64,000 nt of DNA from Afipia sp. (GTDB taxonomy: Bacteria > Pseudomonadota > Alphaproteobacteria > Rhizobiales > Xanthobacteraceae), in the NCBI GenBank assembly GCA_017308575.1, contig JAFKEQ010000001.1, forward strand, positions 496,001-560,000, given 5' to 3'. Below, one piece after another: positions 20,126-32,170 of the stretch (position 1 is the first letter of the stretch; every line of letters begins with the position of its first letter). The position numbers were made by a program, and so were the translations under genes. Under the pieces are notes generated by a model. That model searched no databases. It saw only the letters and a program-made list of their open reading frames with translations, and was not told the origin of the DNA.

Positions 20126-22300
20126 ATGGCAAGACGAGTTGTCGACGTTCTTGTCCCGGTGGCGTTGAACCAGACCTATTCCTATCGCGTTCCCGACGAC
20201 GTCGATCTGCAGCCTGGCGACGTGGTCAGCGTGCCGTTGGGCGCGCGCGATGTCACCGCCGTAGTCTGGGCCGACAATCCCAATCCCGATCCGCGCCTGC
20301 ACAACCGGCTCAAGGACACCGGCGAAAAACTCGACGTGCCGCCGCTGAAGCCGGAACTGCGCAGCTTCGTGGACTGGGTCGCGAACTACACGCTGTCGGC
20401 GCGCGGCATGGTACTGCGCATGACGCTGCGCATGGGCGAACATCTCGGCCCCGAGCGCGTGCGCATGGGCGTGCGGCTGGTCGGCGCGCCGCCGCAACGC
20501 ATGACCTTGGCGCGCCATCGCGTGATCGAGGTTCTATCGGACGGATTACTGCACGCGAAGTCGGAGACCGCAAAGGAAGCAGGCGTCAGCCCGGGCGTAA
20601 TCGACGGGCTTGTCGATGAAGGCACGCTCGCGACCGAGCCGATGCCACGCGATCTTGCGCCGCCTGCGCCGGATCCATCGTTCGCCGAGCCGGATTTTTC
20701 GCTCGATCAGGCAATAGCCGCGGCGACCATGAAGGAGATGGCGTCGAAGGACGAGTTTCAGGTCGCGCTGCTGGATGGCGTGACGGGCTCGGGCAAGACC
20801 GAAGTGTATTTCGAGGCGGTGGCGGAAATCATCCGGCGCGGCAAGCAGGCGATGATCCTGATGCCGGAGATCGCGCTGACCGGACAATTCCTCGATCGCT
20901 TTGCGTCGCGCTTCGGCGTGCGGCCGATCGAATGGCACTCGGAACTGACGCCACGCACGCGTGCACGCAACTGGGCGGCTGTCGCGTCCGGCGATGCGCA
21001 GGTGATCGTCGGGGCGCGCTCCGCGTTGTTTCTGCCCTATGCGAATCTCGGTCTTATCATCGTCGATGAAGAACACGATCAGGCTTACAAGCAGGACGAA
21101 GGCGCGCATTATCACGCGCGCGACATGGCCGTGGTGCGCGGAAGCATCGCGAAGATTCCCGTCGTGCTGTGTTCGGCGACGCCGTCGGTCGAAACCGAGG
21201 TCAATGCGCGCAAGGGTCGTTACAGGCGCGTGGTGCTGCCGTCGCGGTTCGGCGGCCAGCACATGCCGCACATCGAAGCGATCGATCTCAAACGCGAAGG
21301 CCCGCAGCGCGGCCGATATATCTCGCCGCGCCTGGCGGAGGAAATCAAGATCGCCATCGAGCGGCGCGAACAGGCGCTGCTGTTTCTCAATCGCCGCGGC
21401 TATGCGCCGCTGACGCTGTGCCGGGCCTGCGGGCATCGTTTCGCCTGCACCATCTGCGACGCGTGGCTGGTGGATCATCGCTTCCGCCAGCGCCTTGTCT
21501 GCCATCACTGCGGGTTCTCGATGCCGCGTCCGCATACCTGCCCGCATTGCGGCGCGGAGGAGTCGTTGGCGGCCATCGGCCCCGGTGTCGAGCGGCTGCA
21601 GGAAGAAGCGGTCAGCCTGTTTCCCGAAGCGCGCACCCTGGTGCTGTCGAGCGATCTCATCACCGACATCGAGACCATGCGCGCCGAACTGAATGAAATC
21701 GCGGAAGGCCGTGTCGATATCATCATCGGTACGCAGCTCGTGGCGAAGGGTCATAATTTTCCGCGCCTCAATCTCGTCGGCGTGGTGGATGCCGATCTCG
21801 GTCTCGGCAATGGCGATCCGCGCGCGGCGGAGCGCACGTTTCAACTGCTCAATCAGGTGATCGGCCGCGCCGGACGCGAACAGGGCCGCGGCGTCGGTTT
21901 CCTGCAGACTCATCAGCCGGAGCATCCGGTGATGAAGGCATTGGTCGCATGCGATCGCGAGGCATTTTACGCCAGCGAGATCGAGGCGCGCGAACGCGCG
22001 CTTTATCCGCCGTTCGGACGGCTGGCGTCGCTGATCATTTCGGCAGGCGATCGTCCGACCGCGGAAGGGTTTGCGCGCAAGCTCGTCGCGCTGGCGCCGA
22101 TCGACGAGCACGTGCAGGTGCTGGGGCCAGCCGAAGCGCCGCTCGCGGTGATCAAGGGACGCTATCGTTTCCGGATTCTGGTGAAGGCGACGCGCGGTTT
22201 CGATCTGTCCGCCTATATGCGAGACTGGCTGGCCTCGGGGCCGAAGACCACGGGCAACCTCAAGCTTGAGATCGATATCGATCCGCAGAGTTTCTTGTAA
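20126..22300 (+). CDS. priA: Primosomal protein N' (replication restart helicase)
   Basis: 724 residues with an N-terminal 3'-DNA-binding domain (VLVPVALNQTYSYRVP), helicase Walker A GVTGSGKTEVYFE near residue 220, Walker B IIVDEEHDQAYK near 311, and a zinc-binding block with paired Cys (CRACGHRFAC, CHHCGFSMPRPHTCPHCG) near 430-475. It reloads the replisome at stalled forks. Confidence 0.95.
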   Translation: MARRVVDVLVPVALNQTYSYRVPDDVDLQPGDVVSVPLGARDVTAVVWADNPNPDPRLHNRLKDTGEKLDVPPLKPELRSFVDWVANYTLSARGMVLRMTLRMGEHLGPERVRMGVRLVGAPPQRMTLARHRVIEVLSDGLLHAKSETAKEAGVSPGVIDGLVDEGTLATEPMPRDLAPPAPDPSFAEPDFSLDQAIAAATMKEMASKDEFQVALLDGVTGSGKTEVYFEAVAEIIRRGKQAMILMPEIALTGQFLDRFASRFGVRPIEWHSELTPRTRARNWAAVASGDAQVIVGARSALFLPYANLGLIIVDEEHDQAYKQDEGAHYHARDMAVVRGSIAKIPVVLCSATPSVETEVNARKGRYRRVVLPSRFGGQHMPHIEAIDLKREGPQRGRYISPRLAEEIKIAIERREQALLFLNRRGYAPLTLCRACGHRFACTICDAWLVDHRFRQRLVCHHCGFSMPRPHTCPHCGAEESLAAIGPGVERLQEEAVSLFPEARTLVLSSDLITDIETMRAELNEIAEGRVDIIIGTQLVAKGHNFPRLNLVGVVDADLGLGNGDPRAAERTFQLLNQVIGRAGREQGRGVGFLQTHQPEHPVMKALVACDREAFYASEIEARERALYPPFGRLASLIISAGDRPTAEGFARKLVALAPIDEHVQVLGPAEAPLAVIKGRYRFRILVKATRGFDLSAYMRDWLASGPKTTGNLKLEIDIDPQSFL

Positions 22301-22314
22301 GGTCTTTCGTTTGT

Positions 22315-22398
22315 CGTCACCGGGCTTGTCCCGGTGACCTCGATGTATTGAACACAATGCTTCGTGATCGGGATGCCCGGGACAAGCCCGGGCATGAC
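22315..22398. repeat. Dispersed inverted repeat, 'CGGGCTTGTCCCGG' type
   Basis: gtcaccgggcttgtcccggtgacc and gatgcccgggacaagcccgggcatgac are two related hairpin-forming halves after the priA stop. A short fragment of similar sequence (cattcccggcatgaccggg) lies after lpdA near 17473. The element is non-coding and could also act as a transcript end for priA. Confidence 0.6.
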
Positions 22399-22451
22399 AG
22401 ATGAAAATAGACCGGTCTCTCGCAATGACGAAGTTGTAGCGAGCGCCCATG

Positions 22452-22479
22452 AAAAAGGCCGGTGCAACCGGCACCGGCC
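22452..22479 (-). terminator. Rho-independent terminator after the RlpA-like gene
   Basis: On the minus strand, ggccggtgc and gcaccggcc form a perfect 9-bp stem with a 5-nt loop followed by ttttt. It lies 68 bases past the stop at 22547. Confidence 0.75.
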
Positions 22480-22546
22480 CTTTCAACGCAACGTCACGCG
22501 ACGCAACTCAACACTTACCCGGCGCGACGCTTACTCAACGCAACGC

Positions 22547-22981
22547 TTACTGAACTTCTGCGACAACACGGCCGACACCGCGGCCGGTCAGGCCGATGGC
22601 GCGGGCGGCACCGGTGGACAGGTCGAGCACGCGGCCGCGGATGAAGGGACCGCGATCGTTGACAGTGACGACCACGCTGCGGCCGCCATGGGTGACCTTG
22701 AGGCGGGTGCCGAAGGGAAGGGTGCGGTGGGCGGCGGTCATGGCGTTCTGATTGAAGCGCTGACCGGAGGCAGTCTTGCTGCCGGATTCGTTGCCGTAAT
22801 AGGAGGCGATCCCGGAGAAGCTGTGGCCCGAGCCGATCGAGGCGTTGGCGTCGCGCCAGGACTTGCGTCCGGCTTCGCTTGCAGTCGCGCTCAGCGCGAG
22901 AATTCCAACGGCGGCCAATGCGATCGAGGTATTCCGAATCGCGACGGGCCGTCCCGGCACGCGCTTAATAGCGACGTTCAT
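22547..22981 (-). CDS. Septal ring lytic transglycosylase RlpA-like protein
   Basis: 144 residues with a signal peptide (SIALAAVGILALSATASEA) and a double-psi beta-barrel domain: GIASYYGNES, SGQRFNQNAMTAAHRTLPFGT, and the catalytic-Asp region VNDRGPFIRGRVLDLS. These match the RlpA/DPBB family, which cleaves denuded peptidoglycan glycan strands at the septum. It lacks the C-terminal SPOR domain of E. coli RlpA. It ends right after the barrel (VGRVVAEVQ). Confidence 0.88.
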   Translation of the reverse strand: MNVAIKRVPGRPVAIRNTSIALAAVGILALSATASEAGRKSWRDANASIGSGHSFSGIASYYGNESGSKTASGQRFNQNAMTAAHRTLPFGTRLKVTHGGRSVVVTVNDRGPFIRGRVLDLSTGAARAIGLTGRGVGRVVAEVQ

Positions 22982-23345
22982 ATAGTAGTCCCTCTAATTG
23001 GTATATCCATCCAGTCACTGGCTAAAAACAGCCAGTCCTTACGTGGCCGGACAGTTCATCCAATAATGAGGCATAAGCGCGGCAGTGATTTTCCGTTCCT
23101 TAAATCTCCGCATATCTGTCGATAAAAAGGAAACAACATAGAATACTGAAGGAAGATCGCTGATTAAAGAATATGTAAGTAATATATACTCATTTATACT
23201 GTATATATTCCGCAGCCATTGGCTCCGCGAAGTAAACGCAGAATCGCCCAATTGGTTTCATGCATGCATTATTCGCAGCTCTGCATGCGCTAAATGGGCG
23301 ACTCCGCGCGATTTCAGGGGGTGTGTGACGGAGTATTTGCGGGAA
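22982..23345. other. AT-rich intergenic region with no gene seen
   Basis: 364 bases between the RlpA-like gene and the MCP-like gene. The part 23090-23220 is strikingly AT-rich (for example atatgtaagtaatatatac) compared with the surrounding genes. It probably contains the rlpA-like promoter on the minus strand. No convincing reading frame or RNA gene was seen. Confidence 0.5.
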
Positions 23346-24419
23346 TCAGCCCGGTCGCCGCACGATCACGCCGTGCCAGCCCAGCCCGCGATAGGTTTCG
23401 TAGCCGGGGGTGGCATGGAAGGCGACGACGGTTCCGTCGGGGCGGGTGTAAAAGCCGTGCGTCTGGTTTCCGGTCTCGATCTGAAAATGCTGGTCGAGGC
23501 TGCTCGTTCCTTCCGATGACGCGATGATCCTGCGATGGGCGTCGACCAGGAGAACGGCGGTCCGCGCTTTTTCTTCGGGCTCGATACGGACGCCTCGCAC
23601 GATCGTCTCGGCTTGAGGAGCCCAGTCGAAATGAATCGCCAGAACGCCGAGAGGGGCGCCGTGGCTTTCGCCGCCGGCACGTACTGATGCGGCATAGGTC
23701 GCAACCTGAGCACTCTTCAGGCCGGGTGCGGTGCTGATATCGCCTATGGCATATTCGTCGCCTGACGCCAGCCGTGACGCCTGCACAAACCACGGTTCAT
23801 GAGACACATCGAGGCCGGCAACCGCGTAACGGTCCGGGCGGCCATTGGCGATGACCTTGCCATGAAGATCGCATAGCCACAGATCCAGATAGACCGTGTA
23901 GGCGTTGAGGATCACGCTAAGCCGCTTGGACGCATAGGCGGCCGATTGCGGCGTGACACTGGCTGCGCAATCGACAACGGCGCTGTCGGTCGCCCACCAG
24001 CGTACATCGCAGGTTCTCTCGTAAAGATTGCGATCGATGATCTCGATGGCATTCAAAGCGAGATCGACCATGCGCGTTCCCATGGCGGCATCGGCCATGG
24101 ACTGTGTATGCGCGCTCAGGGAATCGATCTGCGCGGTGAGTTCTTTCTGTAGCTGCTCGGAAATGAGTCCGACATTCGCGGCGATTTCCCTCACTTCGGC
24201 GGCGACCACCGAAAATCCGCGGCCATGCGCGCCAGCGCGGGCGCTTTCGATCATCGCGTTCAACGCAAGCATACGCAGCGAGCCCGTGACGCGCTGGATA
24301 CCGCTGATCTTGTCGGCTGCACTGGTGCGAAGGTCGTTGGTCAGTTCAATGAGTTCAGAAATGGAAACTGGATGGTCGCCGGCGTTCGGGCCGGCTGACA
24401 GTGTTTTTGGAAGCGACAT
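23346..24419 (-). CDS. Soluble MCP-like signalling protein with C-terminal Cache-like sensor domain
   Basis: 357 residues without any transmembrane segment. Residues about 20-115 hold an MCP signalling hairpin: the tip region ALNAMIESARAGAHGRGFSVVA matches the conserved E-A-RAGE-G-GF-VVA tip of chemoreceptors, with AGAHG replacing AGEHG. Residues about 130-350 look like a Cache-type ligand-binding region (YLDLWLCDLHGKVIANG, SGDEYAIGDIS, GVLAIHFDW). The output domain therefore precedes the sensor domain, the reverse of classical receptors. The ligand and whether it couples to a CheA are unknown. Confidence 0.8.
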   Translation of the reverse strand: MSLPKTLSAGPNAGDHPVSISELIELTNDLRTSAADKISGIQRVTGSLRMLALNAMIESARAGAHGRGFSVVAAEVREIAANVGLISEQLQKELTAQIDSLSAHTQSMADAAMGTRMVDLALNAIEIIDRNLYERTCDVRWWATDSAVVDCAASVTPQSAAYASKRLSVILNAYTVYLDLWLCDLHGKVIANGRPDRYAVAGLDVSHEPWFVQASRLASGDEYAIGDISTAPGLKSAQVATYAASVRAGGESHGAPLGVLAIHFDWAPQAETIVRGVRIEPEEKARTAVLLVDAHRRIIASSEGTSSLDQHFQIETGNQTHGFYTRPDGTVVAFHATPGYETYRGLGWHGVIVRRPG

Positions 24420-24968
24420 TGCTCACCACAGGATTGCTTCACGAGCCGAAGCTGTGACGAACCGGCGCCATTGCCGGTCCGAATCGCTTTGTGCGATGCG
24501 CAATGATGATAGTTCCTGAGATAAGTACAATCGCGCATTGTGAGAATAGTTTATTGTTTTCAATCGGTTATGGATTTTCTTTGCCGCTTTTCTGTTCTTT
24601 CGGACTCTTTTTTGGGCAAAAACTCCTAACATGACCGCAAATCGCCGCGCCGACATTGCTCGGTGGTGAGCGCGAGTTTGCGGCGGGCCTCCTGGCGCGC
24701 AAACGATCGTTCGCTCAGCGGCGCGACGATCGCGCCTGTGCGACAAACCGGCACCAGCAAAAATGCGTTCGCATTCGCCGTCATGTTGCACCTGCGCGCG
24801 CCCTATGATAGCAAAACCGCGATTTTGGGCTGCAGGGTCAATTGCTCCGGCCAGAAATCGAAGTCCCGCTTGAATTCCAAGGACTTGAATCGCTCGGCGC
24901 CGTTCTGGCGCCCTTCTCGCAGCGATGGTCTTTTTCTTGGGCATTCGACAGCTAGAAGAGCTTAATCT
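24420..24968. other. Leader region between the MCP-like gene and the atp operon; no gene seen
   Basis: 549 bases separating divergent genes. It must contain promoters for both. A T-rich patch at 24540-24620 interrupts otherwise GC-rich sequence. A 173-codon minus-strand frame here has low-complexity Arg/Ala content, no family resemblance and no ribosome site, so it is not called. Confidence 0.5.
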
Positions 24969-27061
<2,093 letters not shown>

Positions 27062-27150
27062 AAATCATCGCCGCGCCGATCGTTGATCGTGCGCGGCGAA
27101 TTCGGGGTTGCGATCCGGCGTCAGGCTGGATCGTCAGGGTGAGATAAAGA

Positions 27151-28029
27151 ATGGCGTCTCTCAAGGACATGCGTGTCCGCATCGCCTCCACCAAGGCGAC
27201 GCAGAAGATCACCAAGGCCATGCAGATGGTTGCGGCGTCGAAATTGCGCCGTGCCCAGACCGCAGCCGAAGCGGCGCGTCCCTATGCCGAGCGCATGGAC
27301 GCCGTGATCGGCAACATCGCGGGCGCAGCCTCCGGCTCCGGTTCTGCTCCGGCGTTGCTGGCCGGTACCGGCAGCGACAAGGTTCACCTCCTGCTGGTCT
27401 GCACCGGCGAGCGCGGCCTGTCGGGCGCGTTCAATTCGTCCATCGTGCGTCTGGCGCGCGAGCGCGCGCTGTCGCTGATGAACCAGGGCAAGGAAGTCAA
27501 GATTTTCTGCGTCGGCAAGAAGGGCTACGAGCAGCTCCGCCGCCAGTTCGACAAGCAGATCGTCGGCAATGTCGAGCTGCGCTCGGTGAAGGTGCTCGGC
27601 TTCAAGAATGCCGAGGACATCGCCAAGAAGATCATCGCGATGTTCGAAGCCGGTGAGTTCGACGTCTGCACGCTGTTCTATTCGCGCTTCAAGTCGGTGA
27701 TCTCGCAGGTCCCGACCGCGCAGCAGCTCATTCCGCTGGAGCTTGAGGCGAAGGAAGCCGATGGCGCCGCAGCTGCGGTCTACGACTACGAGCCTGCCGA
27801 AGACGAAATTCTTTCGAGCCTGCTGCCGCGCAATCTTGCGGTGCAGATTTTCCGCGCGTTGCTCGAAAACAACGCGTCGTTCTACGGCGCGCAGATGAGC
27901 GCGATGGATAACGCTACACGCAACGCCGGCGACATGATCCGCAAGCAGACGCTGGTCTACAACCGCACGCGTCAGGCGATGATTACCAAGGAACTGATCG
28001 AAATCATCTCCGGTGCCGAGGCCGTCTGA
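27151..28029 (+). CDS. atpG: F1F0 ATP synthase gamma subunit
   Basis: 292 residues. Terminal helices are conserved: [31 protein letters not shown] at the start and the closing region [28 protein letters not shown] near residues 250-277. It forms the rotating central shaft. The 89-base gap after atpA carries an aggatcgtcagggtgag leader but no gene. Confidence 0.97.
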   Translation: MASLKDMRVRIASTKATQKITKAMQMVAASKLRRAQTAAEAARPYAERMDAVIGNIAGAASGSGSAPALLAGTGSDKVHLLLVCTGERGLSGAFNSSIVRLARERALSLMNQGKEVKIFCVGKKGYEQLRRQFDKQIVGNVELRSVKVLGFKNAEDIAKKIIAMFEAGEFDVCTLFYSRFKSVISQVPTAQQLIPLELEAKEADGAAAAVYDYEPAEDEILSSLLPRNLAVQIFRALLENNASFYGAQMSAMDNATRNAGDMIRKQTLVYNRTRQAMITKELIEIISGAEAV

Positions 28030-28058
28030 GCCTAACGCCGCCGAGACCGAGCTTTTAA

Positions 28059-29498
<1,440 letters not shown>

Positions 29499-29518
29499 TC
29501 ACCATCGCGGTGCTGCGC

Positions 29519-29607
29519 CGTCACCCTGAGGTGCGAGCGCAGCGAGCCTCGAAGGGCGACGGCGTCCTCCTTCGAGGGCCGCAAGTGGCGGCCACCTCAG
29601 GATGACG
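29519..29607. repeat. Dispersed inverted repeat, 'GTCACCCTGAGGTG' type, copy 1
   Basis: The outer arms cgtcaccctgaggtg and cacctcaggatgacg pair with one mismatch, and the interior contains cctcgaagg and ccttcgagg. It lies between atpD and atpC, inside the operon. A second copy is at 42713-42818. Confidence 0.8.
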
Positions 29608-29637
29608 ATTGCGTCTGTAGCGAAGGTTTGACGACAC

Positions 29638-30048
29638 ATGGCCAACACTTTCCACTTCGATCTCGTGTCTCCCGAGAAGATCGCCTTCTCGGGCGAAGTC
29701 GAGCAGGTCGATGTTCCCGGCGCTGAAGGCGATTTCGGCGTGATGGCCGGGCATTCGCCGCTGGTTGCGACGCTCCGTCCCGGCATCATGACCGTGACGG
29801 TCGGCGGCAAGCACGAAAAGATCATCGTGCTCGGCGGCCTCGCTGAAATTTCCGACAAGGGCCTCACGGTGCTTGCCGATACGGCGACATCGGTTGCGGA
29901 GCTGGACCGCGAGGTGTTCGCGAGCCAGATCGCCGAGATGGAAGAAGGCTTGAAGGAACAGGAGGGCGACGCCCTCGACCGCGCCATCGAGCGCCTCGAC
30001 CACTTCAAGGTCATTCAGCAGCAGATCGTCTCGACCGCTATGCACTGA
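29638..30048 (+). CDS. atpC: F1F0 ATP synthase epsilon subunit
   Basis: 136 residues. N-terminal beta-sandwich with [38 protein letters not shown] and a C-terminal helical arm ([26 protein letters not shown]). It is the regulatory subunit of the central stalk. It is separated from atpD by a repeat element, so its expression may differ from the rest of the operon. Confidence 0.95.
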   Translation: MANTFHFDLVSPEKIAFSGEVEQVDVPGAEGDFGVMAGHSPLVATLRPGIMTVTVGGKHEKIIVLGGLAEISDKGLTVLADTATSVAELDREVFASQIAEMEEGLKEQEGDALDRAIERLDHFKVIQQQIVSTAMH

Positions 30049-30129
30049 GGCGCGTGCGGCTTGCCGTGCGCGCCATCGGCCGGACACCGGCTTCAGCTAC
30101 CGACGATCTTCAAATCAAAGATAAGAGCG

Positions 30130-30157
30130 CAAGCGGCGGATGTCAGTCCGCCGCTTG
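30130..30157. terminator. Bidirectional hairpin terminator between atpC and rppH
   Basis: caagcggcgga (30130-30140) and tccgccgcttg (30147-30157) form a perfect 11-bp stem with a 6-nt loop. It lies between convergent genes, 82 bases after atpC and 7 bases before the rppH stop. T-rich sequence flanks both sides only weakly. Confidence 0.6.
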
Positions 30158-30163
30158 ATGCGT

Positions 30164-30658
30164 TTAGGTGAGCGGCAGGAATGCTTCGACCACGCGCTCA
30201 TAGACCGGCCGCTTGAACGGCACGATCAGCTCGGGAAGATTCTTCAGCGGCTCCCAGCGCCAGTCGATGAATTCGGGCTTGTGCCCGCCCGGCGCCGCGA
30301 CATTGATCTCGCTGTCCTTGCCGGTGAAACGCAGCGCGTACCACTTCTGCTTCTGGCCGCGAAACCGGCCCTTCCAGGCCCGCCCGGCCACCGTGCGCGG
30401 AATGTCATAGGTGAGCCATTCCCTGACCTCGCCGAGCTTCTCGATCGACCGGACATTGGTTTCCTCGAACAGCTCGCGCTTGGCCGCGGTAAAGGTGTCT
30501 TCGCCCGCATCGACGCCGCCTTGCGGCATCTGCCACACATGGGTCTGATCGACATGCTCCGGCCCGCCGAGCCGCCGGCCAATGAAAACCAGTCCGTCCG
30601 GATTGATGAGGGTGATCCCGACGCAGGTCCGATAGGGCAGATCGTCGTAGCGCGCCAT
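30164..30658 (-). CDS. rppH: RNA pyrophosphohydrolase (Nudix)
   Basis: 164 residues from ATG 30658 ([14 protein letters not shown]). The Nudix box is complete: [20 protein letters not shown], followed by TNV. It begins mRNA decay by removing 5' pyrophosphate; in alphaproteobacteria it is also annotated as dinucleoside polyphosphate hydrolase. The open frame continues upstream of 30658 without a family match, so the internal ATG is used. Confidence 0.93.
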   Translation of the reverse strand: MARYDDLPYRTCVGITLINPDGLVFIGRRLGGPEHVDQTHVWQMPQGGVDAGEDTFTAAKRELFEETNVRSIEKLGEVREWLTYDIPRTVAGRAWKGRFRGQKQKWYALRFTGKDSEINVAAPGGHKPEFIDWRWEPLKNLPELIVPFKRPVYERVVEAFLPLT

Positions 30659-30799
30659 GCTGCTCAAGCCTTTGCTCTGACCGGGAGCCTGCGTGGTCCG
30701 CCGGTCAGGTCCGATTCTGCGATCAGAATACGCGGACGGGCCGCATTTCCAAAATCGCACCTTGGGTATCGCGCGGATCAGGCTCCGCGGCGACGCCGT

Positions 30800-31999
30800 T
30801 CAACTCGATTTTGGTTTCAGCATCGCCGTTGTCAACGGGACCAGCATGATGCCCCGGCTGTCGAGCTGCTTTGCCCAGATCGCAATCCGGTCGATCGAAA
30901 TCGGCAAGGCAGAGGCGATTCCGACGGCCGAGCCGTGTTCCCTGGCCAGAGCCTCCAGCCGCGTCAGCGCCCTGTCGATCTCCGCCTGCGTCGGCACCGT
31001 ATCGATGCTGACATTGGCCTTGGCGAAGGGCATCGCCTGGCCTTCCGCGATCACGCCCGCGACACTGCGCGCGGAACTGCCGTCGTCGAACCAGCCGAGG
31101 CCGCGCTTGGCGGCCTCCTTGATCACGGGCTGCATTGCTGCATCGGTGGCGACAAAACGGGAACCCATGAAATTGGCGAGGCCGACATAGCCCTGGAAGC
31201 GGCTCATGTGCCACGTCAGGCGATCGACGTTCTGATCGCCGGGAAGCGTGGTGAGAAGCGTCTGGGGGCCCGGATCGTTGTCGGGATAGTCGAACGGCTC
31301 CATCGGAATCTGCAGCAGCACTTCATGCTTCTGCGCGCGGGCTCGCGCCACCAGCTTGCCGGGATCGGAGCCATAAGGCGTAAACGCCAGGCTCACTGCG
31401 CCCGGCAGTTTGGTGATGGCATCGGCGGTCTTTGCGGCACCGACGCCGAGCCCGGAAATCACGATCGCAATGGTGGGCTTCTTGGCCGCGGCCGCGCGTT
31501 CGGCATCGCTGCCCGCAGCGTAGACCTTGAACGGCTTCAGTCCTTCGGCGGCAACGGGAATCATGCCGTAGCGCGAGCTTTCGAGCAGCTTCGGATTGAT
31601 ATTCGCCATCACTGCGGGCGGCGCATCGGCCTGTGCCGGCGTGTCTGCACCGGTACCGATGACGACGTTCTGTCGTGCGCCGCTGGTGCCGTCGATGATG
31701 GTGATGGTCTGTTGTCCCGCGGCGCCTTCCTTGACGGCTGCGGCGGCCTCCTTCGGAACTGCTACCTTGGGCGGCGTCTTGTCGCCGGGCAAAGTCGCCG
31801 GATCGTAGGCGACCTTCGCCATGGGCTCACCGCCCATCGGGTTGGTGTTGAAGGTCGCAAAACCGGCGAAGGTCACGAGAAACAGGCCAAGCCCCGCCGC
31901 AATCGCCTGCGGCGCGGTGAACGGAATCCGGTATCGCCGCTTGCGCGGCCGATCCTGTCCCAGCGGGGCGCTCAGATCGTCGGTGGTCACTGCGCTCAA
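30800..31999 (-). CDS. Divergent polysaccharide deacetylase family protein (YibQ-like)
   Basis: 399 residues. A cytoplasmic basic N-terminus and one transmembrane helix (AIAAGLGLFLVTFAGFATF) are followed by a Pro/Ala-rich linker and a C-terminal deacetylase-like domain from about residue 170 (TIAIVISGLGVGAAKT, FTPYGSDPGKLVARARAQKHEVLLQIPMEP, LGWFDDGSSA). The family lacks the full metal set of NodB deacetylases. It lies downstream of envC and ctpA, the same order as in many proteobacteria, which suggests a cell-wall role. Confidence 0.85.
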   Translation of the reverse strand: MSAVTTDDLSAPLGQDRPRKRRYRIPFTAPQAIAAGLGLFLVTFAGFATFNTNPMGGEPMAKVAYDPATLPGDKTPPKVAVPKEAAAAVKEGAAGQQTITIIDGTSGARQNVVIGTGADTPAQADAPPAVMANINPKLLESSRYGMIPVAAEGLKPFKVYAAGSDAERAAAAKKPTIAIVISGLGVGAAKTADAITKLPGAVSLAFTPYGSDPGKLVARARAQKHEVLLQIPMEPFDYPDNDPGPQTLLTTLPGDQNVDRLTWHMSRFQGYVGLANFMGSRFVATDAAMQPVIKEAAKRGLGWFDDGSSARSVAGVIAEGQAMPFAKANVSIDTVPTQAEIDRALTRLEALAREHGSAVGIASALPISIDRIAIWAKQLDSRGIMLVPLTTAMLKPKSS

Positions 32000-32113
32000 C
32001 CTCGCGAATCAGTCGGCGAATCCTATCACGGCCGTGAGTCGGAGGCCGCAAAGCCGTGATTTTTGAAGGCCGTGACGGTGTCGGAGTTCCCGTTACATGC
32101 GGGCTCGGTCACG

Positions 32114-32139
32114 AAAAAGGGCGGCCCGAAGGCCGCCCT
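32114..32139 (-). terminator. Rho-independent terminator after ctpA
   Basis: On the minus strand, agggcggcc and ggccgccct form a perfect 9-bp stem with a 4-nt loop, followed by tttttc. It lies 32 bases past the ctpA stop. Confidence 0.8.
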
Positions 32140-32170
32140 GATCCGATCTATATGGATGTTTGTTCGCGCG

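Noticed and set aside
20546..22486. 646-codon minus-strand frame opposite priA
   Set aside because: Antisense to priA and rich in Arg/His; no family resemblance.
24423..24944. 173-codon minus-strand frame before atpH
   Set aside because: Would occupy the divergent promoter region; composition is untypical, with no motif or ribosome site.
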